Assembly: GCA_963726795.1 (NCBI GenBank)
Contig: CAVSDD010000003.1
Span: forward strand, 558,001-622,000
Direction: 5' to 3'
DNA: 64,000 nt
Source: Hyphomicrobium_A sp963726795
GTDB taxonomy: Bacteria > Pseudomonadota > Alphaproteobacteria > Rhizobiales > Hyphomicrobiaceae
Positions 27,367-36,704 of this stretch are shown here, one piece after another. Under the pieces are notes generated by a model that saw nothing but the letters and a program-made list of their open reading frames with translations, had not been told where the DNA came from and did no database searches. Position numbers and translations under genes: made by a program. The first letter of the stretch is position 1, and each line of letters opens with the position of its first letter.

Positions 27367-28524
27367 TTAGCGATCCGTGGCGCCGCCGCTTGCAATTTCG
27401 CCGGCGAGAAAAGCGCTGACGCGGTCGGGCGGCACGTCGCGAGCAATGAAGGCCTGGCCGATGCCGTGGGCCAAGATGAAGGTTAGCTTTCCGTGACGAA
27501 CCTTCTTGTCCTGTTGCATCAACTGCAGAAGAGCCGCCACGTCGGGGCTACTGCCGGGAATGTCGCCGATGCGCGTGGGCAAGCCCACTGCCGCAAAGTG
27601 CTTGGCCACGCGAACCGCGTCGTCAGGTTGGCAATGGCCAAGGAGCGCCGAGAAGCGAAAGGCCAGACACATGCCGATCGCAATCGCCTCCCCGTGCAGC
27701 AGCCGATCCGAATAGCCGCACCACGCTTCAAACGCGTGCCCGAAGGTATGGCCCAAATTCAGCAGTGCGCGTTCGCCCTGCTCGGTCTCGTCGCGCCCGA
27801 CGATCTGCGCCTTCATTGCAACGCTTGTCTCGACCGCATGCAGCAGCGGATCGGCTTCGAGCGCGAAAACCGCACGCCATTGCTGCTCGAGCCACGCAAA
27901 GAAAGAGGCGTTACCCAGGAGACCGTATTTCGCCACCTCTGCATAACCGGCGCGCATCTCGCGCACGGGCAGGGTGCGCAGCGTTTCGAGATCCGCGATG
28001 ACGAGGCTCGGCTGGTGGAAGGCACCGATGAGGTTCTTGCCTTGCGCGGTGTCGATGCCGGTTTTTCCCCCGACCGAGGAATCGACCTGCGCGAGCAGCG
28101 ACGTCGGGATCTGCACGAAGCGGACCCCGCGCCGCAGGATGGCCGCCGCGAAGCCAGCAAGGTCGCCGATCACCCCGCCGCCAAGTGCGACGACGAGATC
28201 GCCACGCTCGATGCCAAGCTCGAGCAACCGCTCGCTCAGCGGTCCGAGCACGCCGAAGCTTTTTGTTGCCTCGCCCGGCTTGAGAACGATCGTGCCGGCG
28301 AAGAGCCCGTTTGCCTTGAGTGCGGCCTCGAGAGGCGAGAGTTGATGGCGCGCGACGTTCTCGTCCGTGACGACCGCGCATTTGGCCTTGCCGAGCCGCG
28401 CCGAAACGAGCTCTCCGGCCGTTTTCAACAGTCCCGTCCCGATGAGGACGTCGTAGGATCGCTCGCCGAGAGGCACGCGTACGCTCGCGGTTGCTCGCGC
28501 CGCGCTCTCGGACATGGGCGTCAT
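27367..28524 (-). CDS. aroB: 3-dehydroquinate synthase
   Basis: 385 residues. Second step of the shikimate pathway: DAHP to 3-dehydroquinate, NAD+ and divalent-metal dependent, cytoplasmic. Motifs: VVALGGGVIGDLAGF (NAD binding), PTSLLAQVDSSVGGKTGI (substrate loop), GYAEVAKYG with the metal-ligand Glu, and LNLGHTFGHAFE plus LLHGEAIAIGM with metal-ligand His residues. Its start overlaps the aroK stop by 4 bases, indicating coupled translation. Confidence 0.98.
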   Translation of the reverse strand: MTPMSESAARATASVRVPLGERSYDVLIGTGLLKTAGELVSARLGKAKCAVVTDENVARHQLSPLEAALKANGLFAGTIVLKPGEATKSFGVLGPLSERLLELGIERGDLVVALGGGVIGDLAGFAAAILRRGVRFVQIPTSLLAQVDSSVGGKTGIDTAQGKNLIGAFHQPSLVIADLETLRTLPVREMRAGYAEVAKYGLLGNASFFAWLEQQWRAVFALEADPLLHAVETSVAMKAQIVGRDETEQGERALLNLGHTFGHAFEAWCGYSDRLLHGEAIAIGMCLAFRFSALLGHCQPDDAVRVAKHFAAVGLPTRIGDIPGSSPDVAALLQLMQQDKKVRHGKLTFILAHGIGQAFIARDVPPDRVSAFLAGEIASGGATDR

Positions 28525-29114
28525 TGCGGGGCCTCGGGCGCGATGGGCACATGCAGCGCCTCACCAAGGCGATCGACGATCTCGGCGACGATCACCTCGT
28601 GAGGCACGTCGCGGCTCTCTACCGTGATGTCTGCCTCGGCATAGAGCGGGTAGCGAGTGTCGATAAGCGTCTGCAGCACGACCTCGGGGTCGCCGTTCTT
28701 GAGCAGCGGCCGGTTGCCACGCTTGGCGACGCGGCGAACCAGAAGGGCGAGGTCTGCCTTGAGCCAGATCGAGATGCCGGCCTGGGCGATGGCCTCGCGC
28801 GTCTCGGAATTCATGAAGGCGCCGCCGCCCGTCGCGAGCACCTGCGGGCCTGACCGCAACAGCCGCGCCAGCACCTTGCGCTCGCCGTCGCGAAAATATG
28901 GCTCACCGTGCTCTTCGAAAATATCCTCTATGGTCTTGCCGGCGGCTTTCTCGATCTCCTCGTCGGCATCCACGAAGGGAAGCCCGAGCCTCGTCGCCAG
29001 CCTGCGGCCGACCGCCGATTTGCCGCAGCCCATCAGCCCGACCATGACAAGCGATCTTGAGCCCAATGCTCCCTTGATTTCGTTGATTGCCTGGGGCTCG
29101 CCCATGTTTTCCAC
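28521..29114 (-). CDS. aroK: shikimate kinase
   Basis: 197 residues. Phosphorylates shikimate at the 3-OH using ATP. P-loop VGLMGCGKSAVGRRLA near residue 28, shikimate-binding DADEEIEKAAGKTI, and the GGGAF segment around residue 96 (VLATGGGAFMN). First gene of the aroK-aroB pair. The 29114 start gives a short leader before the core; an in-frame ATG at 29105 is equally possible. Confidence 0.97.
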   Translation of the reverse strand: MENMGEPQAINEIKGALGSRSLVMVGLMGCGKSAVGRRLATRLGLPFVDADEEIEKAAGKTIEDIFEEHGEPYFRDGERKVLARLLRSGPQVLATGGGAFMNSETREAIAQAGISIWLKADLALLVRRVAKRGNRPLLKNGDPEVVLQTLIDTRYPLYAEADITVESRDVPHEVIVAEIVDRLGEALHVPIAPEAPQ

Positions 29115-29284
29115 TCTTCCGACGGAGCCCGAATCGAATGAACCTGCGGCGCGCCAGTGCGGCTTTTCCCGCGTTTATATTACGGTAGCGTCAAAGCTGC
29201 CGCCTACTGTGGATCGACCTCCGGCGCAAGTCATAATGGCGCCAACTTACAAAGAGACCTAAACTCCGGGGACGGGATACCACA

Positions 29285-29431
29285 ATGCCGAGCTTGTTTC
29301 GCTTTCTTGTGGTTGTTGGCACCATAGGCGCCATCATCACTGGCTCCCTTTACATTCTTGCGACCAAGTTCGAGCCGCATACCCGCATGGTCACCAAGCC
29401 GGTGCCCGGCGTGAAGGTTCGAACCGAGTGA
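29285..29431 (+). CDS. 48-residue single-pass membrane protein
   Basis: Small gene: ATG 29285 to TGA 29431. One transmembrane helix (FLVVVGTIGAIITGSLYIL) followed by a short charged tail (PHTRMVTKPVPGVKV). Its stop shares GTGA with the start of the next gene (29428), so the pair is translationally coupled. That overlap is the best evidence it is real. Function unknown; could be an anchor or partner of the exported protein encoded downstream. Divergent from aroK. Confidence 0.8.
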   Translation: MPSLFRFLVVVGTIGAIITGSLYILATKFEPHTRMVTKPVPGVKVRTE

Positions 29432-31182
29432 CGGGCGCGCGTGCCATGCTCAGACGTTCCCAGCCGGTTGTCGCTGTTCTGTTGCTCGGACTGATGGCCG
29501 GGCCTTGCGCCGCGCAGGACTTCGACTGGCTCAACCCGTTCAGCGATCCCAAGCCCAAAGAAGAGACCAAGGCTCCGCCGGCGTCGGAGCAGGCTCCCCA
29601 GTTCCTCGATCAGAAGAGCTTGTCGGTCGATCGGACGGATCTTTCGCCGGTGATGGCGAATGACGGCTCGGGGCTGCCCTACGAGCTGTGGCGCGGGCTC
29701 GACGTTGCGACACTCGAGGGTCTGATCGCCGAGGTCGAGATTCCACCGCGCTCGCCCGCGCTGCACGCGCTGTGGCTTCGCCTGATCACGTCGGATCTCC
29801 CGCCGCCGACCGGTGGAGTGGCCGATCAGCATTTCGCCGCGTTGCGCCTCGAGACCCTGTATCGCTCAGGCCTCCTGGAGCAGGCCTCGCGCGAGCTCGC
29901 AAAGCTGCCGGCCGGCAATGCGCTTTTGGCGATGCTCGCCGCGCGCAACGAGATCGGCCAGGGCAAGAAAGTTGAAGGCTGCGCAACGGCGCACAGCGGC
30001 GGAGCGCCCGACGCGAGCTTCCCGAAGCAGTTGAAAGGCGAGGCCGCGCTCATTTCGGGCTATTGCGCCTTAGTTGCGGGTGACGCCGCCGGAGCGGGGC
30101 TGTCGGCCGAGCTCGCGCGCGAGCAGGGCCTCGATTCACCCGGCGTGCAAGCGCTTGAAGCAGCGTCGTCCGGGGCCAAACCGATGATAGCGGCAAAGGC
30201 CGCGATCTCGCTGCTCGACTACCGCGTGATCGAAGCGGCCGGCGGCACGTTCGACACCGCAGCAATCCTCAAGCAGGCAGCGCCATCATTGTTGGCGGCG
30301 CTGGCGCTCGATCCCAGCACGCCGCCGAACCTGAAGCTCGCCGCCGCCGAGGCCGCAGCGCAGGTGAACGCCATTACGCCCGAGAAGCTTGCTGAGATTT
30401 ATGGCGCGCAGACCGGTGCTCCCGCCGCTTCCCCGCAAGCGGCGAGCACGCCTGAAAGGCGCGCCGCCCTGTTCAGGGCGGCGGCAGCCGAAATCACCCC
30501 GCAGAAGAAGGTGCGTCTGATCCGCTCGTTCCTCGACGATGCGCATCGCAGCGGCCAGTACATGACCGCATTGCGCATGGTAGCGCCCGCTTCGCAGGGC
30601 ATCATCCCCGCGCCGGAAATCGGCTGGTACGCCGAAACCGGCCTCGAGGTCGCGCTCGCCGCCGGGGATTATCAGACCGCGCGGCGCTGGGCCGCGTTCA
30701 ACGCCAGCCTTGGCAGCCCGGGGAATGGCAATCTCGATCACTGGCTGGCCCTGATCGACATCGCCGAGGCTGATGCTCCCTCCGACCGCGACGCGGACTT
30801 GCACTACGCCGAGCAACTCGCCGCGCATGGCCGGCTCGATGCAACGCTGCTGCACCGCTTGGCCACCGTGCTCGATGCGCTCGACTACAATGTTCCCATC
30901 CCGCTCTGGGAGGCGGCGAGCAAGACGCCACAGCCGGCAGGCGGGCATCTGCCGGAGACCGGCGTTCTTTCTCAGCTGCAGGAAGCTTCCAAAAAGCAGG
31001 AGTTCGGCAAAACGGTTCTGCTGGTAATGAAAACGCTCGGACCCAATGGAGCGGAAGGCGCGCACATGATTGCGCTCGGCGATTCCATCCGGGCGCTCAA
31101 ACGCGCTGGTCTGGACACCGACGCGCGGCGGCTCGGATTTGAAGCGCTGTTTGCAAGCTGGCCGCGCGCCATCGTCAACTAG
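29428..31182 (+). CDS. large exported protein of unknown function upstream of xerD
   Basis: 584 residues from a GTG overlapping the previous stop. Signal peptide VVAVLLLGLMAGPCAAQDF. The remainder is Ala/Leu-rich, helical and repeat-like (ALAALALDPSTPPNLKLAAAE, VALAAGDYQTARRWAAF), resembling tetratricopeptide-type solenoids, and I see no catalytic motif. Conserved position before xerD in Hyphomicrobiales suggests a cell-envelope role, but nothing in the sequence defines it. xerD follows 21 bases later. Confidence 0.8.
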   Translation: MTGARAMLRRSQPVVAVLLLGLMAGPCAAQDFDWLNPFSDPKPKEETKAPPASEQAPQFLDQKSLSVDRTDLSPVMANDGSGLPYELWRGLDVATLEGLIAEVEIPPRSPALHALWLRLITSDLPPPTGGVADQHFAALRLETLYRSGLLEQASRELAKLPAGNALLAMLAARNEIGQGKKVEGCATAHSGGAPDASFPKQLKGEAALISGYCALVAGDAAGAGLSAELAREQGLDSPGVQALEAASSGAKPMIAAKAAISLLDYRVIEAAGGTFDTAAILKQAAPSLLAALALDPSTPPNLKLAAAEAAAQVNAITPEKLAEIYGAQTGAPAASPQAASTPERRAALFRAAAAEITPQKKVRLIRSFLDDAHRSGQYMTALRMVAPASQGIIPAPEIGWYAETGLEVALAAGDYQTARRWAAFNASLGSPGNGNLDHWLALIDIAEADAPSDRDADLHYAEQLAAHGRLDATLLHRLATVLDALDYNVPIPLWEAASKTPQPAGGHLPETGVLSQLQEASKKQEFGKTVLLVMKTLGPNGAEGAHMIALGDSIRALKRAGLDTDARRLGFEALFASWPRAIVN

Positions 31183-31203
31183 CGCTAAACGCGGGGGCGG
31201 CAA

Positions 31204-32161
31204 TTGAGCGAGGAATCGCGGCCGATCGAAGCGTTCCTCGAGATGCTTGCCGCCGAGCGTGGTGCCGCCGTCAACACGATCGAAGCCTACCGGCGCGATC
31301 TGACCAGCTTCAGCGAATTTCTGGTTCACCGCGACAAGCTGCTCCGTGCTGCCGAGAAGTCCGACATTGCCGCATACCTCAGCGAAGCGTCGCGTGCCGG
31401 CCTGAAAGCGACGTCGCGCTCGCGGCGCTTATCGGCCTTGCGGCAGCTTTACAAGTTTCTGCTGGCCGAGGGCGTCGTCGCCGTCGACCCGACACGCGGG
31501 CAAGCCGCTCCGAAGAAGGAGCGCACGTTGCCCAAGACCTTGAGCATTGCCGAGGTGGATCGGCTCATCGGCGTGGCATGCACAGCATGCCGATTCGGCG
31601 CAGGGCGATGAGCGCCGGCGCGCGCTGCGCCTGCACAGCCTCATGGAGCTACTTTACGCAACCGGCATGCGCGTGAGCGAGCTCGTCTCGCTGCCGCGCA
31701 GCGTGCTCGTCGGGGACGCGCGCGTGCTCACCATCAAGGGCAAGGGCGGCCGCGAGCGGCTGGTGCCGCTGAATGCATCGGCTGTCGCAGCGCTCAACCG
31801 CTACGTGAGCTTCATGTCCGCCGCCGACGCGACGAAGTCGGCTTCGCTGCCGACACCTTGGCTCTTCCCCTCCAAAAGCATCGAGGGGCATCTCACGCGG
31901 CAACGCTTCGCGCAGGAATTAAAGCTTCTCGCCGAGCAGGCTGGTCTCGATCCCGAGCGTGTCAGCCCGCACGTGCTGCGCCACGCGTTTGCCAGCCACC
32001 TGCTCGATCGCGGCGCCGATCTGCGAGCGGTGCAGCAGCTGCTGGGACACGCCGACATCTCGACGACGGAAATTTACACCCACGTGCTCGAGGAGCGTCT
32101 CAAGCGGCTCGTGGAGGAGCACCACCCGCTGGCGCAGAGGGTGCCGTCGCCGAAGGATTAA
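31204..32161 (+). pseudogene. xerD: tyrosine recombinase XerD, one frameshift
   Basis: Site-specific recombinase that resolves chromosome dimers at dif with XerC. Frame 1 (TTG 31204) carries the core-binding domain (FLEMLAAERGAAVNTIEAYR to LSIAEVDRLIGVA). From about 31580 the catalytic domain continues in frame 2: YATGMRVSELVSLP (Arg), TIKGKGGRERLVPL (Lys), HVLRHAFASHLLD, LLGHADISTTEIYTHV (His, Tyr). All catalytic residues exist, so one indel splits a complete ~318-residue protein. The break lies at two GCATGC palindromes in tandem (GCATGCACAGCATGC). XerD is normally needed, so an assembly error is the likelier cause. Assigned XerD, not XerC, from its position before accA. Confidence 0.88.
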
Positions 32162-32257
32162 GACTTTTCGCTTTAGTTTGTTCTCGGCTGCTATCTTGTC
32201 GCGGGCGCCCGCTTGACAGGAGCGGAGCCGCAGCGCGATTGTCCGCGCAACTCGAAC

Positions 32258-33247
32258 ATGGCCGTGAGAACCGACTTGGATCGAACCGCTACGATACGAA
32301 CCTATCTGGATTTCGAGAAGCCGATCGCGGAGCTCGAAAGCAAGGTCGCGGAGCTGCGCGCGCTCGAAGGCGACGACCGTCCCGTCTCGATCGCCGACGA
32401 GATCAAGAAGCTCGAGCAGAAGGCCAAATCGGCGCTCGTCGATACCTATTCCAAGCTCACGCCCTGGCAGAAGACCCTTGTCGCTCGCCACCCCGAGCGC
32501 CCGCATTGTCTCGACTTCGTCAATGCGCTGGTCGAGGACTTCACGCCCATGGCCGGCGACCGCTACTTCGCCGAGGACGAGGCCATCGTCGGCGGGCTGG
32601 GGCGGTTCCGCGGCCGCTCGGTCATGGTGATCGGCCACGAGAAGGGCTCCGATACGGAGAGCCGCATCCGCCACAACTTCGGCATGGCGAAGCCGGAGGG
32701 CTACCGCAAGGCCGTGCGTCTGATGGAGCTGGCCGAGCGTTTCGGACTACCGGTCATCACGCTGATCGATACCGCCGGGGCCTATCCCGGCATCGGCGCC
32801 GAGGAGCGTGGTCAGGCCGAGGCCATCGCGCGCTCGACCGATTGCTGCCTGCGCATCGGCGTGCCGCTGATCACGGTGGTGATCGGAGAAGGCGGGTCGG
32901 GCGGCGCCATCGCCATCGCCTCGGCGAACCGCATCCTCATGCTCGAGCACGCGATTTACACCGTCGCCTCGCCCGAGGCCGCCGCATCGATCCTGTGGCG
33001 CGATTTCGCCAAGGCGATCGACGCTGCAACGAACATGAAGATCACCGCGCAGGATCTCGATCAGCTCGGCGTCATCGACGTGATCATCACCGAGCCGGTC
33101 GGCGGTGCGCATCGCGACCGCGCGTCGATCATGAAGGCGACGGGCGATGCGATCGCACGCGCGCTCGCCGAGTTCGACGGCAAGACACCAGCCGAGATCA
33201 GGCAGCAGCGGCACGACCAATTCATGCAGATCGGTCAAGCGCTCTAG
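32258..33247 (+). CDS. accA: acetyl-CoA carboxylase carboxyltransferase subunit alpha
   Basis: 329 residues. With AccD it transfers the carboxyl group from carboxybiotin to acetyl-CoA, forming malonyl-CoA for fatty-acid synthesis. N-terminal helical region (YLDFEKPIAELESKVAELR), then the crotonase-like fold with VITLIDTAGAYPGIGAEERG, ITVVIGEGGSGGAIAI and TVASPEAAASILWRD. Start set at ATG 32258 by homology. Follows xerD by about 95 bases on the same strand. Confidence 0.98.
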   Translation: MAVRTDLDRTATIRTYLDFEKPIAELESKVAELRALEGDDRPVSIADEIKKLEQKAKSALVDTYSKLTPWQKTLVARHPERPHCLDFVNALVEDFTPMAGDRYFAEDEAIVGGLGRFRGRSVMVIGHEKGSDTESRIRHNFGMAKPEGYRKAVRLMELAERFGLPVITLIDTAGAYPGIGAEERGQAEAIARSTDCCLRIGVPLITVVIGEGGSGGAIAIASANRILMLEHAIYTVASPEAAASILWRDFAKAIDAATNMKITAQDLDQLGVIDVIITEPVGGAHRDRASIMKATGDAIARALAEFDGKTPAEIRQQRHDQFMQIGQAL

Positions 33248-33422
33248 CTTTGATTCGCTGACACATTGCACAGCTCAATCGCCCCATTGGCGTCCAACTC
33301 GTCGGGATATTGCCGGTTATAAAACCGCGTCGCCTGGGCAGTCGGGTAAGAATCTCGTAACGCTAAGCAAATCTTAAGGATCGGGGTTTGATGGTTATGA
33401 CGATGCGCCGGGGGCATTGCGT

Positions 33423-34424
33423 ATGCGTATGACCATCGTTGATCTAATGCCAAAAGCGAGAGCCTGTGCCGCCTTGCTCGCGGGCGCTGTCGCTTTCGTG
33501 CTGGCAGCTTGCAGCGGCGGGGGTCCGACGCTCACCGCCGCCGACGAGCCGCTCGGCAAAGACGCAATGATGCTGCTCGGCCGCAAGGGCATGAACCCCG
33601 GCGCGCCGATCTTCATCCGCATCTTCAAGGAGGAATCGGAGCTCGAGGTGTGGAAGGCGCGCGACGACGGGCGCTTCTATCACTTCAAGACGTATCCGAT
33701 ATGCAACTGGTCGGGCGCCGTCGGACCCAAGACCGAGTACGGCGATCACCAGGCGCCTGAGGGCTTCTATCGCGTGAACTCCACGCAGATGAATCCCAAC
33801 TCGCAGTATTACCTCGCCTTCAATCTCGGCTACCCCAACGCCTACGACCGCGCCCTGCAGCGCACCGGCGACGCGTTGATGGTGCACGGCAAGTGCAAAT
33901 CGGTTGGCTGCTACGCCATGACGGACGCGCTCATCGAGGAAATCTACGGGCTCGCACGCGAATCCCTGAAGGGCGGCCAGCAGAGCATCGACGTGCACGC
34001 GTTCCCGTTCCACATGACCGCGGAAAACATGGCGCGCTACAAGGGCAACCCGAACTACCCGTTCTGGCGCACCCTGAAAGAAGGCTACGACTTCTTCGAG
34101 ACGTATCGCTTCCCGCCGAACGTCGCCGTCTGCGAGCGCCGCTACCTCGTCAACGTCAAGATGTCGCCCAACGCCTCGGTCCGCCCCGACGCCGCCTGTC
34201 CGCGTTTTACCCACCCGGCCTATGAGCCCTTCGTGCCAAAGCCGGAGGAGCAGCAACTGGCAAGCGAGCGCGTGACCGTGCCTGGCCCCAAGATGCGCGA
34301 AGTTGCGGTCGCGGTTCCCCAGCCGGCGCCTGCGGAGCGGCAGGCCGGCAGCACGTTTGGCCCGTCCTACGGGCTCGGCGCGCCAGAAACCGGGGCGACG
34401 TCGGCGCTTGGCTTCTCGCAGTAG
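33423..34424 (+). CDS. L,D-transpeptidase-family lipoprotein, paralogue 1
   Basis: 333 residues; start at ATG 33423 (TTG 33417 and ATG 33429 also possible). Lipobox VLAACS near residue 30 makes it a probable lipoprotein. The YkuD-type catalytic domain (YafK-like branch) has IRIFKEESELEVWK, GDHQAPEGFYRV, and the active-site signature MVHGKCKSVGCYAMTD with catalytic His and Cys about 8 residues apart. The C-terminal ~90 residues are Pro/Ala-rich. Such enzymes form 3-3 peptidoglycan cross-links or attach or detach proteins; E. coli YafK (DpaA) is an amidase releasing Lpp, so the exact reaction is open. First of three tandem paralogues after accA. Confidence 0.9.
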   Translation: MRMTIVDLMPKARACAALLAGAVAFVLAACSGGGPTLTAADEPLGKDAMMLLGRKGMNPGAPIFIRIFKEESELEVWKARDDGRFYHFKTYPICNWSGAVGPKTEYGDHQAPEGFYRVNSTQMNPNSQYYLAFNLGYPNAYDRALQRTGDALMVHGKCKSVGCYAMTDALIEEIYGLARESLKGGQQSIDVHAFPFHMTAENMARYKGNPNYPFWRTLKEGYDFFETYRFPPNVAVCERRYLVNVKMSPNASVRPDAACPRFTHPAYEPFVPKPEEQQLASERVTVPGPKMREVAVAVPQPAPAERQAGSTFGPSYGLGAPETGATSALGFSQ

Positions 34425-34442
34425 GCATGCGTAACAGTAGGC

Positions 34443-35282
34443 ATGAGTAAGGGACGTACCCTCCCAGTCATCCTCGCCTCGGGCATCCTGATCGCCATCG
34501 CGGCGGGCGGGCTGTTTGTCTTCTGGCCGCAGCTCTACTCGTTCTACGAGGAGGAGATGATCTGGGCCAAGAAGGCCGCGCACTGGCACAGCTATGACAA
34601 CGGCAGCCTGCCGCTTGCCGGCACGCCCGACCCCGCAACGTTCAACCAGCGTCTTGCCGCAGCCGGAGTTCCGCTCGGCGCGCCCATCCTCGTGCGAATT
34701 TTCAAACGCGAGTTCGAGCTCGAGATCTGGGTCAAACGCGGCGATCAGTTCGTGCGCTTCGCCACCTATCCGGTCTGCATGTGGTCGGGCGATCTTGGCC
34801 CCAAGATAAAGCAGGGCGACCGGCAGGCGCCTGAGGGTTTCTATACCGTCGATCAGAGCGCCATGAACCCCAACAGCAAATATCGCCGCTCGTTCAATCT
34901 CGGATTTCCCAACGCGTTCGATCGGGCGCATGAGCGCACCGGGTCGGCGCTGATGGTGCACGGCGATTGCAGATCGATTGGCTGCTACGCGATGACCGAT
35001 CCCGTCATCGACGAGATCTGGGCGCTCACGACCGCGGCGCTGAACGGCGGGCAGAAGCGCTTTCAGGTGCAGGTGTTCCCGTTCCGGATGACGGACGCCA
35101 ACATGGCATGGCACGCGCAGGACGCCTCCGCGCCGTTCTGGCGGCAACTGCAAAAAGGCTACGACTCCTTCGAGAAGGAGCGCGTTCCGCCTGTCGTGGG
35201 CGTGTGCAACGGCGCCTACACGTTCCGCTCGGGCAGCGGCGGAAAGGATGGCAGTGACCCCATTGTCGAGGGCTGCTCATAG
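34443..35282 (+). CDS. L,D-transpeptidase-family protein, paralogue 2
   Basis: 279 residues. An uncleaved signal anchor (VILASGILIAIAAGGLFVFWP) replaces the lipobox of paralogue 1. The catalytic domain is the same branch: VRIFKREFELEIW, GDRQAPEGFYTV, MVHGDCRSIGCYAMTDPVI with the His and Cys kept. It lacks the Pro-rich C-terminal extension and ends shortly after a conserved Cys (VGVCNGAYTF). Begins 18 bases after paralogue 1, so the two are an operon. Confidence 0.9.
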   Translation: MSKGRTLPVILASGILIAIAAGGLFVFWPQLYSFYEEEMIWAKKAAHWHSYDNGSLPLAGTPDPATFNQRLAAAGVPLGAPILVRIFKREFELEIWVKRGDQFVRFATYPVCMWSGDLGPKIKQGDRQAPEGFYTVDQSAMNPNSKYRRSFNLGFPNAFDRAHERTGSALMVHGDCRSIGCYAMTDPVIDEIWALTTAALNGGQKRFQVQVFPFRMTDANMAWHAQDASAPFWRQLQKGYDSFEKERVPPVVGVCNGAYTFRSGSGGKDGSDPIVEGCS

Positions 35283-35385
35283 CGCGTAGTCGCACAGATG
35301 CCGCAGACAAGGGGTTGAACATATCCGAACGCTCCGCTTTTATGACGGGCGTTTCGCGCCAGCCCCGCGGCGGTGCGCCGAAGGA

Positions 35386-36612
35386 ATGGATAGGTTGATG
35401 AAACTCGGCCGGCGCACAAACGGCTGCATTCGCATTGCGTGTCTCGCAGCGCTGAGCATCGCGTGCGCGGGCCAAGCATTATCCGCACCGGCCGAAGTCA
35501 CGCCCGACCTCACGCCCGCGCGCACCGAGCACAAGCGTGCCGCTTCCGACGGCAAGCTGCCGCTGCCCGGAACCCCCGACCTCGCGAAGTTCGACGAGCG
35601 TCTCGCGACGCGCGGCCTCCCCGCCGAGGCTTCGGTCATGATCCGCATCTTCAAGGCCGAGTCCGAGCTGGAGATCTGGATGAGCCGCGGCGGCTCGGCC
35701 ACCGACTACGTGCTCTTTGCGACCTACCCGGTCTGCTACTGGTCGGGCACGCTCGGGCCCAAGCTCAAGGAAGGCGACCGGCAAGCGCCGGAAGGCTTCT
35801 ACACGGTGACGCTGCCGCAGGCCTACCCGAACGGGGCGCGCCATCCCGAGGCGCTCAACCTGGGCTACCCCAACGCGTTCGATTCTCTGCACGCCCGCAA
35901 GGGCTCCTACATCCTGATCCATGGCGGGTGCGCCTCGATCGGCTGCTTTGCCATGACGGACGCGGTGAACAAGGAGATCCGCACCTTGAGCCTGCGCGCG
36001 CTCAATCAGGGCCAGGCCTACATCCCGATCCACGTTTTTCCGTTCCGCATGACGGAAGCCAACATCGCGCACTACGACAAGCCCGAGGTGCACGACTTCT
36101 GGCAGAACCTGAAAGTCGGCTACGACGTGTTCGAGCGCACGCACCGGCCGCCCCGCGTCAGCGTGTGCGAGCAGCGCTACGACTTCGATCCGACCGACGC
36201 GCTTGGGGCTGCCAACCCCGGTCCCGTTTCCGTCTGCCCGCAGACGCAGGAGATCATCGACGGGATCGCGCGCATCAACAAGCTCGTGCTTGAGCAGGCC
36301 GTGCCCTCCGCGGCGGCGCCGACGACAAAGAGCGCGCTCGGCACTTTCCCCTACCGCACCAGCGCCATGCAGCCGGCGGAGTTGGTCAATCGCGGGCCCA
36401 ACGCGCTGCGACAGATCGCGCCGGCAATCCTCATTCCAGGCCTCAGCCCGACGCTGACGCGGCCGATCGCGTGCTCGTTCGCCCTGCCCTCCTGCCGCCG
36501 CTACGCGGCATTGCGCGAGCGGCTCGCGCACGAAGCTGTCGTCGCGCAGAACGATGCGGCGGACGAGAAGAAGAAGAGCCGCGTCGTGCACCACAAGCGC
36601 AAGCACCACTGA
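35386..36612 (+). CDS. L,D-transpeptidase-family protein, paralogue 3
   Basis: 408 residues; a start at 35398 is also possible. Cleavable signal peptide (IACLAALSIACAGQALSA). Catalytic domain as in its neighbours: IRIFKAESELEIWMS, GDRQAPEGFYTV, LIHGGCASIGCFAMTDAV. It has a long C-terminal extension of about 150 residues ending in a strongly basic tail (KKKSRVVHHKRKHH), absent from the other two. Separated from paralogue 2 by about 100 bases. The three differ in anchoring (lipoprotein, membrane anchor, soluble), which suggests different locations in the envelope. Confidence 0.9.
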   Translation: MDRLMKLGRRTNGCIRIACLAALSIACAGQALSAPAEVTPDLTPARTEHKRAASDGKLPLPGTPDLAKFDERLATRGLPAEASVMIRIFKAESELEIWMSRGGSATDYVLFATYPVCYWSGTLGPKLKEGDRQAPEGFYTVTLPQAYPNGARHPEALNLGYPNAFDSLHARKGSYILIHGGCASIGCFAMTDAVNKEIRTLSLRALNQGQAYIPIHVFPFRMTEANIAHYDKPEVHDFWQNLKVGYDVFERTHRPPRVSVCEQRYDFDPTDALGAANPGPVSVCPQTQEIIDGIARINKLVLEQAVPSAAAPTTKSALGTFPYRTSAMQPAELVNRGPNALRQIAPAILIPGLSPTLTRPIACSFALPSCRRYAALRERLAHEAVVAQNDAADEKKKSRVVHHKRKHH

Positions 36613-36704
36613 CGCCGCATCGCGCTTGCGGGCGTTTTGTGACGCGTGTCATACAATCGCTCAATCCTGAACCGGCCTCATCGGCCCAGCAGCGGGTTAA
36701 ACGC

